A stretch of DNA of 64,000 bases from Dolomedes plantarius (GCA_907164885.2 OU015490.1:205372481-205436480); one strand, 5' to 3'. Shown: positions 10,129 to 22,528, numbered from the stretch's first letter. Program-made: numbers and translations. Notes: generated from the sequence alone by a model not told the origin.

Positions 10129-12834
10129 ATACAAAACCCAAAAACCTTAACTAATTTCTAAATTCTTTTAAATTCCCTTGGGCGTAAAGTTAACTTCGTT
10201 TACGTTTTAAGAACAAAGGAATTGTAAGTTTCCTAAAACTAAAGTAGGCAATCAATATATCATCCCTTAAAATCCCCAATCTCTCGCGTGAAACTTATAT
10301 AAGAAAATAGATGGTTTCCGTCCCAGATTCCTGGGTTTAGCCAATAATTGAAGAACTAATAGGTCATGTGACGTAAGCTTGTAAAGTCTATAAAAACTCA
10401 AACATGCTTCCAAGAGCTGATTTTGGCGGGATTATGTTGCTTGATAAACACGGTGTAATATTTCTAGAAGAATGTCAAATAAATAGCATTTTTGCCGATG
10501 TGAAAGTGGGTTATTTTTGGCCTCACCACTCGACTACGACTATCCCGCTGTGGCATGCCGGTTCCGGTCATCATCCACGATGCCACGCTGGTATGTTACA
10601 ATGAGTCGTCCGGGATATCATGAACTGGGCTTTTGCGCGGGAAGTCAAATGGAAAAAAATATTAGTTTGGTGTTTCATCCACATGACGGCAGCAAGAACA
10701 TCCTAAAAGATTCCCATGATTGTGAGTCAAGGTCAGCGTGTGGTTTCCCTAGTCCGGACTATTACGAATGAGGATATGATATGACGTATTCGATGTGTTT
10801 ACTTAAGGAATGTGCCGACGGTCATCTTTTTCGTCATCCGATGAAACCAGCATGGACAACTAACTCTACTTCTATTGTGCCATGTGATGCTAATTTTCAT
10901 GCCTGGTTATAATAATTTCCCCGAGAATTCAGCAGGACAAAATGTGCTTTATGTGGTGGGAAAAATAATTAGCTGACTGCTAACTGGTCGACAGACTTTT
11001 TTTTTCGTCATCTGATGGAACCAACGTGAATAGTTGTATTTTTGAAATCAATGGTGCTAGAGACTGTGCGTGTGACAGGCAAGAACATTTCGAAATTCTT
11101 TGAAGTGAGTGTTAAAACACAAAACATTATTACGATGCATACGAACACTCCATCAAACTTAGAACTAGCAGATGAATACACTGAGATGAAGTATTTTAAG
11201 AAGATAACAATTTGTATGTGGTGGGGAAATTAAATGAGTAAAATGAATTAAAAACTAAATAAATAAATAAATAGTTTTAAGGGATTAACGGCTTAGAGGT
11301 AAGCTGAAATTAAATCTACATTATGTATTAAATTATGAGTAATTGAAATTTTTTATTTAATTAATTGTTAAATAATTAAGAGTTTAAAAGAGTTCGTCGA
11401 AAATTCATATGAAATTGAGAAAATTGAGTAATTTACTACAAATTCTGGTCTTTAGCGCTGATGACAACCTTTATTGTTTCTTTTATTTGATTTTTGTGTT
11501 TATATTTTGAGTTTATAAAGTGTTTTATTTTGATTTACATCCTGATAAAGTTAGAATTTTAAGTATATATTTTTTCATATTGTAAAAGGACAAACTCTTA
11601 CGTAATTTCTTGAAATGAATGTCGAGGCTGTGTTTAACGAAATGTTTAATGTGAAAGGTAATGTTTAAAGATGGTTATATCCTAAATGAATGTGTCAGAT
11701 TTAATGAAATAGAAAATTATGGGATTATGAAAAATAACAATTTGAAATAATTGAGGTTTTAATTGAAATAATTAATGCTGTTCTATTTAAGCCCATAAAA
11801 GTTCAAAGAGTTTTACCCACCTATTTTTATTGGAGAATATGAAAACTTAGTACCAATTTGGGATTAGGCATTTAATAATAAACTGACACATTTTCATTTT
11901 AGTTTATGAACAGGGAAAATAACTAATTTATGTTCTCAGTAGATTCATTTGACTACTGAGCTGAATTCGGTAGTATGGAAGTTTTGTTTTGATTTGGTTG
12001 CAATAATGAGATTGGGAACTTTATTCATGAAATTCTAGATTAATTAAGAATATTTTGGGAGGAAAAAATTAAATTAGTTTTAGGAGTGTATTAATGATGA
12101 ACATTTCTTTATATTATGATTTCTCTTGAGTTATGAAATATGTGTTTGATTTAGATTTTGAGAGTTTGAGATTTAAAAAGATTTTTTGAGATTTATATTT
12201 TGATAAGATTTTATGAGTGTGTTTTTAGTGTAGTTATTAAAAATTTAATAATATAGTTGTAATTTGATGAAGAAGGTATGGAAATTGTCAACTATTTTCT
12301 TTCTCATTGAGATAATATCAAGTTCATGATGTATTTGTTTTCTCGTCCGTTATAAATTTCGTTTTGATTTCAAGCTATAAATAATTGAAATATGATTTGA
12401 GTTTTGTGAATTTAATTAAATATTTATTAACTTTGCAAATATTTCATACATTATGAGTGTTTTCTGGGGGGGGGCATGGTTTTATTCAATTAAAATAACT
12501 TTTTAGCAGATTTCATCGAAAAAAAAATTGTCAATATTTATTAGTGCATGTTTTTAAGAAAAAAGGCTGATTAAAAACGCAAACTCAGTTCGTTAGAATT
12601 CTGCTGCCTTAATTTGGGGGTAAATGAGAATCGCGATTACTTATTACGTACAGGACACAAATTCTAAACGTCAGTTTATGTATTATCAATCACTATTTTA
12701 TGCTCAAAATACATGAAAATATACATGAAAGCGCCATTTTCTTACGGACAAAGCTAATATATTTTAATGCGACAAGCACTTATCACGAGAACAGTAATCC
12801 ATATAAACCACGAGACTTATTGGATACTACATTG
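10129..12834. other. Long non-coding stretch, mostly AT-rich
   Basis: A TATA-like CTATAAAAACTC at 10388 precedes a moderately GC-rich segment to about 10770 with open frames of 66 and 84 aa, but no domain, splice pair or codon signal supports a gene. A short block TTTTCGTCATC(C/T)GATG recurs at about 10830 and 11000. From 11240 to 12830 I see nothing except a G-run at 12466. Confidence 0.5.
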
Positions 12835-12966
12835 AAGCAGCACCCACTAGGTGGATCTATGTAACTCCACATGAAGAGACGTGTGAATTATACATGCCTT
12901 GGCTGGAAATCGAACCCAGGCCCTCGCAGGAATTGCTTGTATCGGTAACCACTGTAACATTTGGTC
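12835..12966 (-). repeat. SINE-like tRNA-derived head
   Basis: On the minus strand an A-box-like TTACAGTGGTTACCG and a B box CTGGGTTCGATTTCC lie about 45 nt apart. The acceptor stem does not pair, so this is a SINE head rather than a tRNA gene. Confidence 0.55.
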
Positions 12967-13279
12967 AGAAACATTAATCGTAATATTAGATAAAGCAATT
13001 AGTAGAGAAAACTCGATTTAAATGACGTTCTCACATCACATTAATACTTTTTTGTAATCTTACGTAAATAGTCTGCATTTGATTTTTCAGAAATTTTTGT
13101 TTTAAAAACAGAAATTTCCACAATTATGTCCTCAAATATTATATAATGAAAGCTAGTTTTATCAGAAATGACGTGATTCATCCGGATCAGCGCGTTAAAC
13201 CTTTTTTTCCAGCAATTAAAAGAGTGGATTTTAAATTTTATAACAGTTTCTCTCGTATAACTAATCCTATTCTTCACAG

Positions 13280-13365
13280 AATTCCTCCCTACGATCCAGG
13301 GATCCCCAGTTTGGAGAAGAGGCCAAAAGCTTTACTACGCCGTCCAGATATCTCCCTCCCACCAT
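13280..13365 (+). CDS. Candidate 86-nt internal exon of an unidentified gene
   Basis: This GC-rich island is bounded by a near-ideal acceptor (branch-like CTAAT, pyrimidine-rich CCTATTCTTCACAG) and the donor GTAAGAAG. All three frames are open: NSSLRSRDPQFGEEAK..., IPPYDPGIPSLEKRPK... and FLPTIQGSPVWRRGQK.... Reading from the first base gives the most typical hydrophilic sequence and can directly follow the 1647-1692 exon candidate, which ends in phase 0 in one of its frames. Length and composition are those of a metazoan internal exon in a very large intron. I do not recognise the protein. Confidence 0.5.
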
Positions 13366-13527
13366 GTAAGAAGAGAATGCATATGATTAGCTGACTTAGC
13401 CTACTTTTTATTTCTTCAGCTTCTTAATCCAAATTTTAATTTCCCTCTCACGTCATTCTGCAAAGACCCGTGAAATTGGGCACGCCGTTGGTTGACCCTT
13501 CTCTTCACGAAGCTTGGCTCCACATCT

Positions 13528-13653
13528 ATCAAATTTAAATCGTTTAATTACTTCTTTTATCTTAACATAATTGCTCTGATATTGCAAAAAATCAAGTTTA
13601 AATCCTTCAATTACTTGTTTTATCTTAACATAATTGCTTTGATACTGCTAAAA
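13528..13653. repeat. 63-bp tandem duplication
   Basis: Two units start ATCAA(A/G)TTTAAATC at 13528 and 13591 and end near ATTGCT(C/T)TGATA. Divergence is slight. Confidence 0.9.
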
Positions 13654-14439
13654 CCTCCCTTTTGGGAAACCGATTTTGGTTCCTTGCACTGCCTATAAAT
13701 GGAGCCAGTGGTAAAATACTCAATCTCATGATTGGGAGCGTTCATTCCGTTTCATTTTAGCAAAAGTCATTATCAAGGTATTTGCTCTTTAGCACACGAT
13801 TATCGGTTTACCCTTGCTCTATGGGGTAACGAAACTTTCTTCGAAGACCAAAGCTAGGACCGATCACGGATCTAGGCGGCAGCCGTGCTATTTTTCTAAA
13901 TTTATGTTTGGCAACTCGTTTACTTCGGAAAATTACTAGACGTTTATTAATTCATTATACATTCGGAGGTGAAAGCAGTGCAATGCTTCGCATTGCTAGG
14001 AACTCTGTAAACCTTACTTCCTTGATCTTGATCTAAAAACAGAAAATATGGAGTTTAGTATTTAATAGCATAATGGACTGATAATAACTAAAATTAAATT
14101 GTTAATGGAATTTCTGGTTTACTGTTTAAAGTTACATAAATGTAATGTTTAATTATGTAGCTCATGAATACTGCTAACATATTGTTCACGTTAACATATA
14201 ACAGGTACAAGATATACGTCAAAAACATACATATATAAGGGGAATTTTAAAGAAATTTATAGAGCTTTACAAAATATTTCAATGAATTTTTCCTTAATGT
14301 TACGTTATTATAACTAAATGAAGTTTTTTCCCACGCAAATATTGAATTACCCTCCCACCCGTACTGCATATTTTTCTAAGATCAATCAGAAATGACGCGG
14401 AACTGAACTTTGCGAGCAAACAATATTAGTGAACGTCAA
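13654..14439. other. Non-coding stretch
   Basis: No gene was recognised. A slightly GC-richer patch around 13690-13900 has no supporting motifs. Confidence 0.5.
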
Positions 14440-14600
14440 ATCGATTCAATGAGTTAACTTTCATCTTAAGAGTCACTACATCTGTGATGTGCCTTATCAA
14501 CTGTAAGATGTGATCAAATGATGGAGAATTTATCTACACGAAATGCCTAGTGATCCGAAATAGTTCAGGGCAGTTCGTGCCTCGTTTAATTCGCAGGACG
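14440..14600 (+). repeat. Diverged repeat G, copy 1
   Basis: Shares an ordered set of words with 20866-21050 and 24789-24975: a CAA(C/T)-rich block, 'gtgacatatcaac'-type sequence, CTTATCTAAG/TTATCTACAC, AGTGATCC(A/G)A and CGTGCCT...GTTTA. Divergence is high and the family is not recognised. Confidence 0.5.
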
Positions 14601-14936
14601 ATAAAACATGGCAAATTGTCTTGGAGGGCGAAAGATGGATTTTAAGGTCTTCAAATATTGTTCGGATTGTGAACTTTATTATTTCACGGAGTTTAACGAT
14701 TTACAAGATTTTTCGGTTTGTGAAAAAAAGTTATTCTTTAAATGGACTGATATGTTTTAAACTTTCTGGCTTTAAATATCTTTTTTTTGAAACGGACTTT
14801 TATGCAAAAGATAAACAAAATAATCGTTTAAAATATTGTTTTTTTAGTTTTTAAGAAATATATAAGCAAAATATAAAAGTAATATTTTTCACCCAGAAAA
14901 ATACTATAACATATAATTTTACTTATAAACACTTTA

Positions 14937-14948
14937 ATATATATTTTA

Positions 14949-15045
<97 letters not shown>
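14937..15045. repeat. (TA)n microsatellite
   Basis: About 100 bp of TA, ending exactly at repeat D copy 2. Confidence 0.95.
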
Positions 15046-15046
<1 letters not shown>

Positions 15047-15305
15047 CAGTTCCGTAACTGACTGACTGACAGATGACGCACAGACCAAACCGCTGGACAT
15101 AAAGGGCTGAAATTTTGCATGGCGATTCTTCTTATAGTGTAGGGGTGCATTAAGAAATTTTTTTGAAAAATTCTTCTTTTAATTTTTTAAATTAAATTTT
15201 TAATCTGTTTTTGTTACATTTTTTTAATTTTGCATTTAAAATAATAATTTGAGGATTATAAAATTTATATCACAAGAAAGATCATAAAAATTCCTTTAAA
15301 ATATG
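15046..15305 (-). repeat. Dispersed repeat D, copy 2 (inverted)
   Basis: Reverse-complement match to 60-335 across its length, from ACAGTTCCGTAAC inward past CAGACCAAACCGCTGGAC to the AT-rich tail. Confidence 0.75.
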
Positions 15306-15425
15306 AAATGTTTCAGCACTGGTACTTTCTTCTTTCAAGATGGCGTAGTCCGAGACGAAAAAAAATTGCGAGGTCAGGCGGAAGTGGAACTGGAATTCTT
15401 GAACAATGACATCTTCACTTGCAGT
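15306..15425 (-). repeat. Dispersed repeat E, copy 1
   Basis: About 115 bp that recur at 17597-17715 with high identity, including TTCTTTCAAGATGGCGTAG and GCGAGGTCAGGCGGAAG. Both copies are open on the minus strand (proline/serine-rich), but frame conservation is not convincing because the region is too short. Confidence 0.8.
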
Positions 15426-17596
15426 CGCTATTCGTAGCATTTTTAAAAGTTTAAAATGCTGTCGAGCTCGTGAAATGTCCGGAATGGTCATCTCCTGGAA
15501 ATACTGCAATCGGGGCTGGAAAATAATAAAATCAGCTTCAGGAACAAAGGTATTTATTTACGAATAAAAAGCACATCTTATTCACTTCGAGTCAGTCCAG
15601 CGTCTCCCTCGTAGAGCATGAAAATAGAATTTGGTCAGAGAGATTGCCAGAATTGGCGGGTAAAGTTAGTATGTGGAAAGGCGAAGCATCTTGCCAAGGC
15701 TTCAAAAAGGTGTTACGAGATGAGAGAGAAAGTTCAGAAAGGGCGATTATTGGTTGTTAATAATATTATCACAGAATTCCTCCCCCCCCCATCTAAAATG
15801 GATTGGAGCCGCGGCCGTCGACTCCTAGACACTCCAGACAGTGAGAACATGAAAATTATTGGTTAGAATATTAGGTTGAAGCTGGCTCGAAAATCACAAA
15901 TTTTTATGTTAAAATATGCAATTGAAAAACATAAAACAAATAACTGGATTAAAATAAAAATGGAATTGTACACTTAAATGAAAACACTAATAACAACACA
16001 TGTAGAGACGTTCCAAAAATAGATACAAGTAAAAAAAAAATATTGTGCAGGTCTCAGTCCCTGACATGTAGCACAATTTTTGAAAAGTTTTCAGAGTCCT
16101 GGACGGGTACAGTTCAATTAGTTGTAAAAATCAAAAAAGTTATTTTTATTCACAGTCTTTTGTCGTAGCATGGTTTAGTTGTTTTGGAGATCTCCTGGGT
16201 TGTAGTCATTTTTTTTTCTTTACGCAAAACACTTTCTATATTTTAATTTTATAATTAGTTTTCAATTTCAATTTCTTCACTTGACCCTGTAACCAAAATA
16301 TTAAAATTGTTCTTTCAGCAATTAGTAGAATAAATTTTCCAAATGCTTTAAAAATGTGACTATCAACATCAATACCAAATGTCTGGTACCCGATGTTGCA
16401 AAAATTCGAACAAAAATACAAAGTCCAACAATTGACACTAACATTCAATTATTGTGAAGCATAAAAAAATCGAGACAATACAAACATAAATTTGAGGTAT
16501 GTGACCTGTTATGAGAACATCCTCGTGAGCGTTTTCGAAAGGGAAGTTACTTCCAATCTGAAACTCAAGTTAAACAAACTGCACAAAATGAAAAGGGGCA
16601 GGCAAGTTTCTCAAACATGAGACTTAAAGGCAACTGTTCAAAGGGAACATTTGAACAGCGCGAAGAAACAGGGAGGACAGTGAGTGGAAACCCCAGTATA
16701 AAAATCAATAATATTTATCTAGTACATAGTATTTTTGATGTAAAATGTAGTAGGGTTCAAAAAGTAAAGAAAAATATGCGAGTTTCACTCACGGGGTTTC
16801 TTCAAAATTAACTAGGGTGGCGATAGGACAGGAATGCTAAAAATAGAAAGAATAAGGATAGCTGACTGATTTACATATTGGTGACTTATATGATCATTTC
16901 ACTACTTAAATTTAACTTTTTTCCAATTTGTAATTTTCTCCTGAAATATTTTGTAATATCATCATTATTTTCATTAAATTTTAACTCTGCAAAATCACTA
17001 AAAGTAGTGAAAGTAGGGGTGAAGAAATTTTCTTTTAACACAGTTGCTAATTCTGCAAAATTATTAATTTGATAACAATTTTGAATATAAACGTTAAGTG
17101 CTTTTCCTTTTACAAATCGTGAAAAAAATTTTAATTTCCATTCATTCTCTTTCTTTTCCTAGATACATTTTTTGTTAAAATAGGATAATCATGAATCATA
17201 TCTGTAGTGCTATCTTTAAAAGGGCACAATGTTAATTTCGGTTTCAACATTCAGAATTCTAAAGGAATCATCTTCATCCACATTTACTTTGGCAGTGTTC
17301 GTCTTGCTTCACTTATGATGATAGAAATTACAAAAAAAAAATAATATAGTAACTGACCTGTTTTACACCAACTTTTGTAATACAAAATACAGTACCCCAC
17401 TTCAGGTAAACATTTTAAAGAGTAAAACAATCTGATGGTGAACTTGAAAAAAGATTATTAGAGCTTCTATGATTTCCGTGCAGCGTTCGGCGTACACACG
17501 GAAAATCATAATTATTTTCTTGAAAAAGAATTTTTTTATGGTTATCGCGCACATATAAAAAAAAATCTTGAATTTCATGGAGATTTATAGTTCAAT
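15426..17596. other. AT-rich non-coding stretch
   Basis: No gene or repeat was recognised in about 2.1 kb. Short open frames such as 15618-15866 and 16617-16811 lack domains and splice support. Confidence 0.5.
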
Positions 17597-17715
17597 TACG
17601 GATGTTTTAGCACTATTACTTTCTTCTTTCAAGATGGCGTAGTCCGATACGAAAAAAAATGGCGAGGTCAGGCGGAAGGGGAACTGGAATTCTTGAAGAA
17701 TGGCATCTTCAATTG
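17597..17715 (-). repeat. Dispersed repeat E, copy 2
   Basis: Same orientation as 15306-15425. It ends next to GAATCGGTAAGTGG, which resembles a splice donor on the + strand, but the repeat nature argues against an exon. Confidence 0.8.
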
Positions 17716-18134
17716 AATCGGTAAGTGGAATAACAGTACTAGTCCAAAATAAGCCCTTTTTAGACACATTAAAAAAATAATGCTAAATACGTAGAACTAC
17801 ATGTTGTGATGATGAACAGTACAATTTCAAGATCTCTTCTCGTTATAGCAGCTGGGCATGGTGTTGAATGAGTGGAAGAACAGTATATTTCCGGGAATAG
17901 CACTGTTTATCCTCTCACTTACAATCCGGCCTCTAGATGGCGCTAGTAGCCCAGCGCTTACAATATTGAAAACTAAACAAGAAACTAAAACATTGTTTGT
18001 TTGTTGATGTTTATTGCACCATTTTCACAGTTCGTTATAATTTCTTCTGTGATTGGGATACGTTATACCGTTTTTGTGTTAATTTAAGTGGTGTTAGTAA
18101 ATTTTGATTGTTTGGAAGTTTAAAATTATGAACA

Positions 18135-19190
18135 ATGAGTGATTTAAGCAGGGATTCTTCGAGAGACAGTGAGACATCTGTTCCAAAGAAGAAGGGCAAG
18201 AAACGCAAAGCTAATCCTAACTTATGGAAGAAACAACATGTGAAGAGAGCCTATCTTGAAGGTGCTGCTCACGTCAACATAAAAGGTAAACAAGTTGCGG
18301 CTAAAGTAACAGGGCCAGATTGTTCTTGTAAGCATCTCTGCATGCAAAAAAAATTCTGATGAAGAAAAAAGTATTATTATTACTAGATGGTATAACGGGC
18401 AATCGAAAAATGAAAAAGACACATTTCTAATCGGGTTAATAGAGAGTAAACCTGTGAAAAGACGACGACAAAGATCAGAATAAAACATGAAACCTAGAGC
18501 AAGCAATTTTCCTTATTTTGCAATGAAAGGAAGTTCCCGTGTTTCGGTTTGCAAACAAGCATTTATGAGCTTCCATGCTGTTTCTCATGGTCAGGTTCAA
18601 CGTTTAACTACCATCCTTTTATCTGAAAATCTCCAAACGATGCTCGTGGGAAACACAATAATAGACCTCATGTCATTAAAGATGAGTATGTAGTAAAAGT
18701 CAAAGAACACATTGAGTCCTTTCCAACGAAAACTTCCCACTACTCGTCTAAAACCGTGAAATACTTGCAAAGTGGTTTGAATGTTAAGACTATGCATAAC
18801 TTGTTTGTCGAAAAACATCTTCATTTAAATAACACTATTAAATATGAGTATTATTTGATGTATTATAATGAAAATTATGATTTAAAATTTGGAAGGCCTC
18901 AAGTGTTCGTTTGTTCAGAATGTGACCATTTAGGAGCAAGAATTAAGGACAAGAGTCTAAATGATACTGCAAAAAGGGTCGCTGCTGCTCAGCTATTTTT
19001 TCATAAAAGACGTGCTAATAAGTTTTATAACAAGCTACGGCAAGTTGAAAAACTTTGTGAGGAAAAACCAAATGTGTCTGCTCTATTTTTTGACTTCATG
19101 CAGAATTTACCTTTGCCTCAACTACCTGTTCAAGAAGTAAAACTAACTGTAATTTTCTGTATTCAATTTTGCGGTCAGAATATAACGTAT
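18135..19190 (+). pseudogene. Broken ORF of an unrecognised transposon-type protein
   Basis: The frame opens with MSDLSRDSSRDSE and a basic stretch, then NPNLWKKQHVKRAYLEGAAH and a Cys-rich DCSCKHLC motif. A frameshift near 18355 continues in another frame to about 18480 (ending KRRRQRSE). Further shifts lead to SRVSVCKQAFMSFHAVS (18540-18600) and to the long frame from 18756, with CSECDHLGARI and FFDFMQNLPLPQLPVQEVK. This order (WKK N-terminus, CxC, VCK.aF, C..C, D.Q.NLP.P) resembles an uncharacterised family of repetitive arthropod proteins I associate with DNA transposons; I cannot name the superfamily. There are at least three frameshifts, and the catalytic C-terminus is missing because hAT sequence follows. 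Confidence 0.6.
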
Positions 19191-19245
19191 TTTCGACATA
19201 CGAACACGAACACAATAATTGTCGCACACGATAATTGTCGAGCTA

Positions 19246-19920
19246 CAATGTCAGAAAAACATTCTGAAGACTTATGATGCAGTTAAGGGTTTCACAGAAA
19301 AGATAGCTCTTTGGCAACGCCGTCTTCAGAGTTGAGAGCCAAACTTTTCGTCCTTTCCAAGATTGAACGACCTCGTTGAGGATAAAAAAAATCTCCCAAT
19401 GCAACAGATAAATGAACTGAAGGACGTTATATCAGAGCATTTGGTAGTATTGCAAAATGAAATTGCTGACTATTTTCTAGATATCAGTTCAGAGTACTGG
19501 GAGTTTAAGTTGAGAAGAGATCCTTTTAAAATTGACGCGGGTATACTTCCTGATCATATTCAGGAACAGGCCCTAAAGTGTGATTCTCATGCAAACGCGG
19601 AATTCGAAAACATGGATGTTGAAAATGTTTGGTTACGCTATTTTCCTGTTTACCCAGAAGTTGCTTTGGGAGCTTTGAAGTTGTTAGTGCAGTTTTCATC
19701 CACATATCTCTGTGAATCTAGATTTTCAGCATTATCATACACAAAGTCAAAATATCGAGCAAACATGGACGTTGAAAGTAACCTGAGGTGGGCTTTGTCA
19801 CAGTTACAACCTAATATTCAAAAACATGTCAAGGACAAAAAAGTGCCAGCCCTCTCATTAATGTTGGAAAGTGACTGGTATTACATGCCAACCTCATCTA
19901 GATCCTTGATTACCTCATAA
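19246..19920 (+). pseudogene. hAT transposase C-terminus (ZBED5/Buster-like)
   Basis: From about 19246 the frame reads AVKGFTEKIALWQRRLQS, then an internal TGA (19333-19335), then SSFPRLNDLVEDKKNLPM and on to the stop at 19920. The hAT dimerisation region is clear: LVQFSSTYLCESRFSALSYTKSKYR followed by NLRWALSQLQPNI, matching the 'STYLCE..FS....K.KYR..L....LR.ALS...P.I' signature of ZBED5/FAM200-like hAT proteins (about 215 C-terminal residues). The BED finger and the N-terminal catalytic half are absent. A matching hAT end lies downstream at 20150-20196. It is inactive. Confidence 0.85.
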
Positions 19921-20144
19921 ATATATTTGATCTGTAATATATTTGATCTGTATTTAATTCTTTGATTTCATATGTTCTAATAATAATATGTTCCGAATTA
20001 AGATATGAGTAGTAATATTAAATTTTGTGTATGAAATTATCTATTCTATATTATCATTTAATAACCAGCTTGAGTTTCAATTTCCGATTGTACTACTTGT
20101 ATTGACCCCTTATGCTGGTAGTGGTTGTTTGGGGAGGCGTGACC

Positions 20145-20196
20145 TCACATCAGTGTTCAAAGGGGGGCACAGAGCCTGAAAGGTTGAGAACCCCTG
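20145..20196 (+). mobile_element. Right terminal repeat of the hAT element
   Basis: On the minus strand this reads CAGGGGTTCTCAACCTTTCA then GGCTCTGTGCCCCCC, the classic hAT (Buster-type) terminus, about 230 bp past the transposase stop. No matching left end was found upstream of 18135, consistent with a 5'-truncated copy. Confidence 0.8.
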
Positions 20197-20204
20197 GTTT
20201 ATAC

Positions 20205-20513
20205 CATCGCGTAATGCTCTGAGAGGTAGGAACTTCAATCTACCAGTGATTTGTCGACGAAAAATGCGCTGAACATTTGTTACGGAATCACACTTCGCAA
20301 AGCGTAGAACACAAAATGATTTCTGTCGTGCAGTCGCCATCTTTACAAACACTGAAGTGGGGTGTGAAGGAAGAGTGTTAGCGCTACTTGTAGGTAATTG
20401 TGTGAAACTAGAGATTTCCCTCTTTCTGCCTATACATTATTCGATCAAAATGGATTAAAAGATGAATAGTTATAATTTTTTTAAATCGGTTGATTCTTTT
20501 TGAAACACCCTGT
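20205..20513 (-). mobile_element. Mariner-like 5' end with transposase N-terminus
   Basis: On the minus strand the end GTACAGGGTGTTTCAAAAAG (outer end about 20513) is followed by an ORF beginning MVKMATARQKSFCVLRFAK, with the N-terminal HTH-like region of a mariner-type transposase (CDSVTNVQRIFRRQI). It stops after about 60 residues where it meets the hAT end at 20196. Only the 5' 310 bp of the element survive. Confidence 0.6.
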
Positions 20514-20865
20514 ACTTATTTGTGAATCATAATTGTCTTTAATGTAGTAAAAAAAAGAATATTAAATATTCTCCTTTTGTATGTAGGATAAAATATTAAA
20601 ATTATTTAAAAATGAGGTTAAAGGTCTCCTGTCCCTGTAATGGGTGAGAATAATAGTTTATCTATTATTTCTATGGGAAATTTAAAGGATTACTCATTAT
20701 TTGAAACCTATTGATTTAACAAGAAATTTTGTAATTTTAAAACGGTTAAAATAAAAAAAAATACTACAAAAATTAAAAGTGATGCTTATCTTTTTATATT
20801 GCAAATGCTTAACAACTTCAATGATAAATACACCATAAAGGCTACTGGATTAAGCTGAACACGAC
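20514..20865. other. AT-rich non-coding stretch
   Basis: Nothing recognised. Confidence 0.5.
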
Positions 20866-21050
20866 TGCAATGTTAACGGTCGTTAAAAGCATTTAATGAC
20901 TTTGTTCCCCCTGTGTGAATCAACAGATCTGTGACATATCAACGTTAACACGAGACGAAACGCTCGGAAGCTTATCTAAGTGAAATGTCCAGTGATCCAA
21001 GATACTGGTCTTTCGTGCCTGACCTGTTTATTTTACAGTTGGTTGAATTC
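20866..21050 (+). repeat. Diverged repeat G, copy 2
   Basis: Best conserved against 24789-24975: ATTTAATGACTT, TCAACAGA(T/C)CT, GACGAAACG(C/G)TCGG and GCTTATCTAAG occur in the same order and spacing. Confidence 0.6.
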
Positions 21051-22154
21051 AGCCGCCGATGTCTTCAGTGAAAGGAGGAGTACGCTGTTTTATTCCTCAA
21101 ACATCACACGTATTTTATATTTTATAGTTTGATAGAATTTTAAAAAATCCCATGGCAGAGAAAGAATTATTTTTCATTGTTAAGGAATTGATTAAATGTA
21201 GTTTTAATTAAGATAAAATGGTATAGGTACTGTATTTCCTATAGTTAATTGGATGCATTTGAGGAAAAAATAATTTATTTCAACGGAATTAAATGGTTGT
21301 ATCAGACAGTATTTAAAAATATTATAACATTCATAGTAAACATAAACTATATTGATCGATTCATTTTCATTAAAAGAGGGAATTTATCAATAATGTCTGT
21401 TAATTTAAGCCAAGTTGTTAAATTGCGTGTTTGATTTGGGATTAAGTAAATAATTTTTAATATTCTAAAGTTTAGGAATTTTCTATTCTCTAAAGCATTG
21501 TACACTTATGACTAATGAGAAATATTGCGAAACGAATTGGAATTTATTGAAAAATGTTGATTGAATTCTAAAATTTACATGTATTATATTTAATGTAAAA
21601 AGAGTGTTTTCATCTCATATATTTTCCCTACATTCATTTGAAAAATTATCACCTGTTCCTTTCTTGAAATAAATTTTAAATAATATAATATGTCGCCGTA
21701 AGTAGAGCTTCAGCATTATTTAAAATAAAGGGCATCGGAAAATATGTTAAGTTTATTTATTGTGGAATATTTATTTTCGACTGAAATTACTGTTGTTTCT
21801 TTAATCAAAATTTTGGGATTACCAAAAATTAACATAGCTTTATCTTCATTGTCCTATAAGCTATTTATGATTCCAATAACAAACGAGTAAAGACTTTAAA
21901 ACAAATTCATTGCCTGAAGTAAATTATTGAACCTCATTTGACAGTAATGTTGTAGTAGCAATTCGTGCTATATGATTATCTCCAAAACTTTTGAAATAAG
22001 CCTGCAATTCAGGCATGTGCCATTTGACAAGTTCGTCGGCCGCATTACGGCTTTGAAATGTTTCTGCCCTGTGGATCTTTTTAAGACTCATAGAGGAGTA
22101 TGTAAAATGAAACAAATCTTTATTTTTTTTATTATATAATAATTTCGACTACTG
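21051..22154. other. AT-rich non-coding stretch
   Basis: No gene was recognised. Short frames at 21249-21434 and 21924-22115 (minus) lack support. Confidence 0.5.
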
Positions 22155-22440
22155 TTGTTGTTGTTCCTAACTCCCCCTTGCCGGATATTACAGACCAGGT
22201 TCGTTCAGTCCTCGGGCTGAGTAGTGCAGCCCCGGTTTACTATAGCACCATAAAGATCGACGTCCGACATGGCTAGGTGCCACCACAATTTTCACCAAGC
22301 ACCGTCAGGAGCGACATCTTAGACGGATCTTACCTCCCCGCGTCACGCTGACCTCATAGAAGGACTTTCTGGTCTACGGATCTAATGTGCCCATAGCCGG
22401 CCTAGACGCGAAGGTATTTAACAGGGATGAATACGGTAGC
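22155..22440 (-). repeat. SINE B, 5'-truncated copy
   Basis: Same order and orientation as 37352-37725: TGTTGTTGTT tail, CCGGTTTA.TATAGCACCA, GCCACCACAATTTT, GACCTCATAGA(A/G)GGACTTT, TCGGTCTACGGAT-like block, GTGCCCATAGCCGGCCTA and GGTATTTAACAGG. The tRNA-derived head is missing where the (TA)n array starts. Confidence 0.85.
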
Positions 22441-22451
22441 CTTGATATATA

Positions 22452-22522
<71 letters not shown>
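22441..22522. repeat. (TA)n microsatellite
   Basis: About 80 bp of TA. Confidence 0.95.

Positions 22523-22528
<6 letters not shown>

Noticed and set aside
10404..10771. Overlapping 66- and 84-aa frames downstream of a TATA-like box
   Set aside because: Composition is slightly GC-richer, but there is no domain, codon bias or splice signal. A small retroelement fragment is as likely.
14923..15150. Open frames rich in Tyr-Ile over TA arrays (also 23866-24120, 22387-22620, 26047-26247)
   Set aside because: They are translations of (TA)n microsatellites, open on both strands; not genes.
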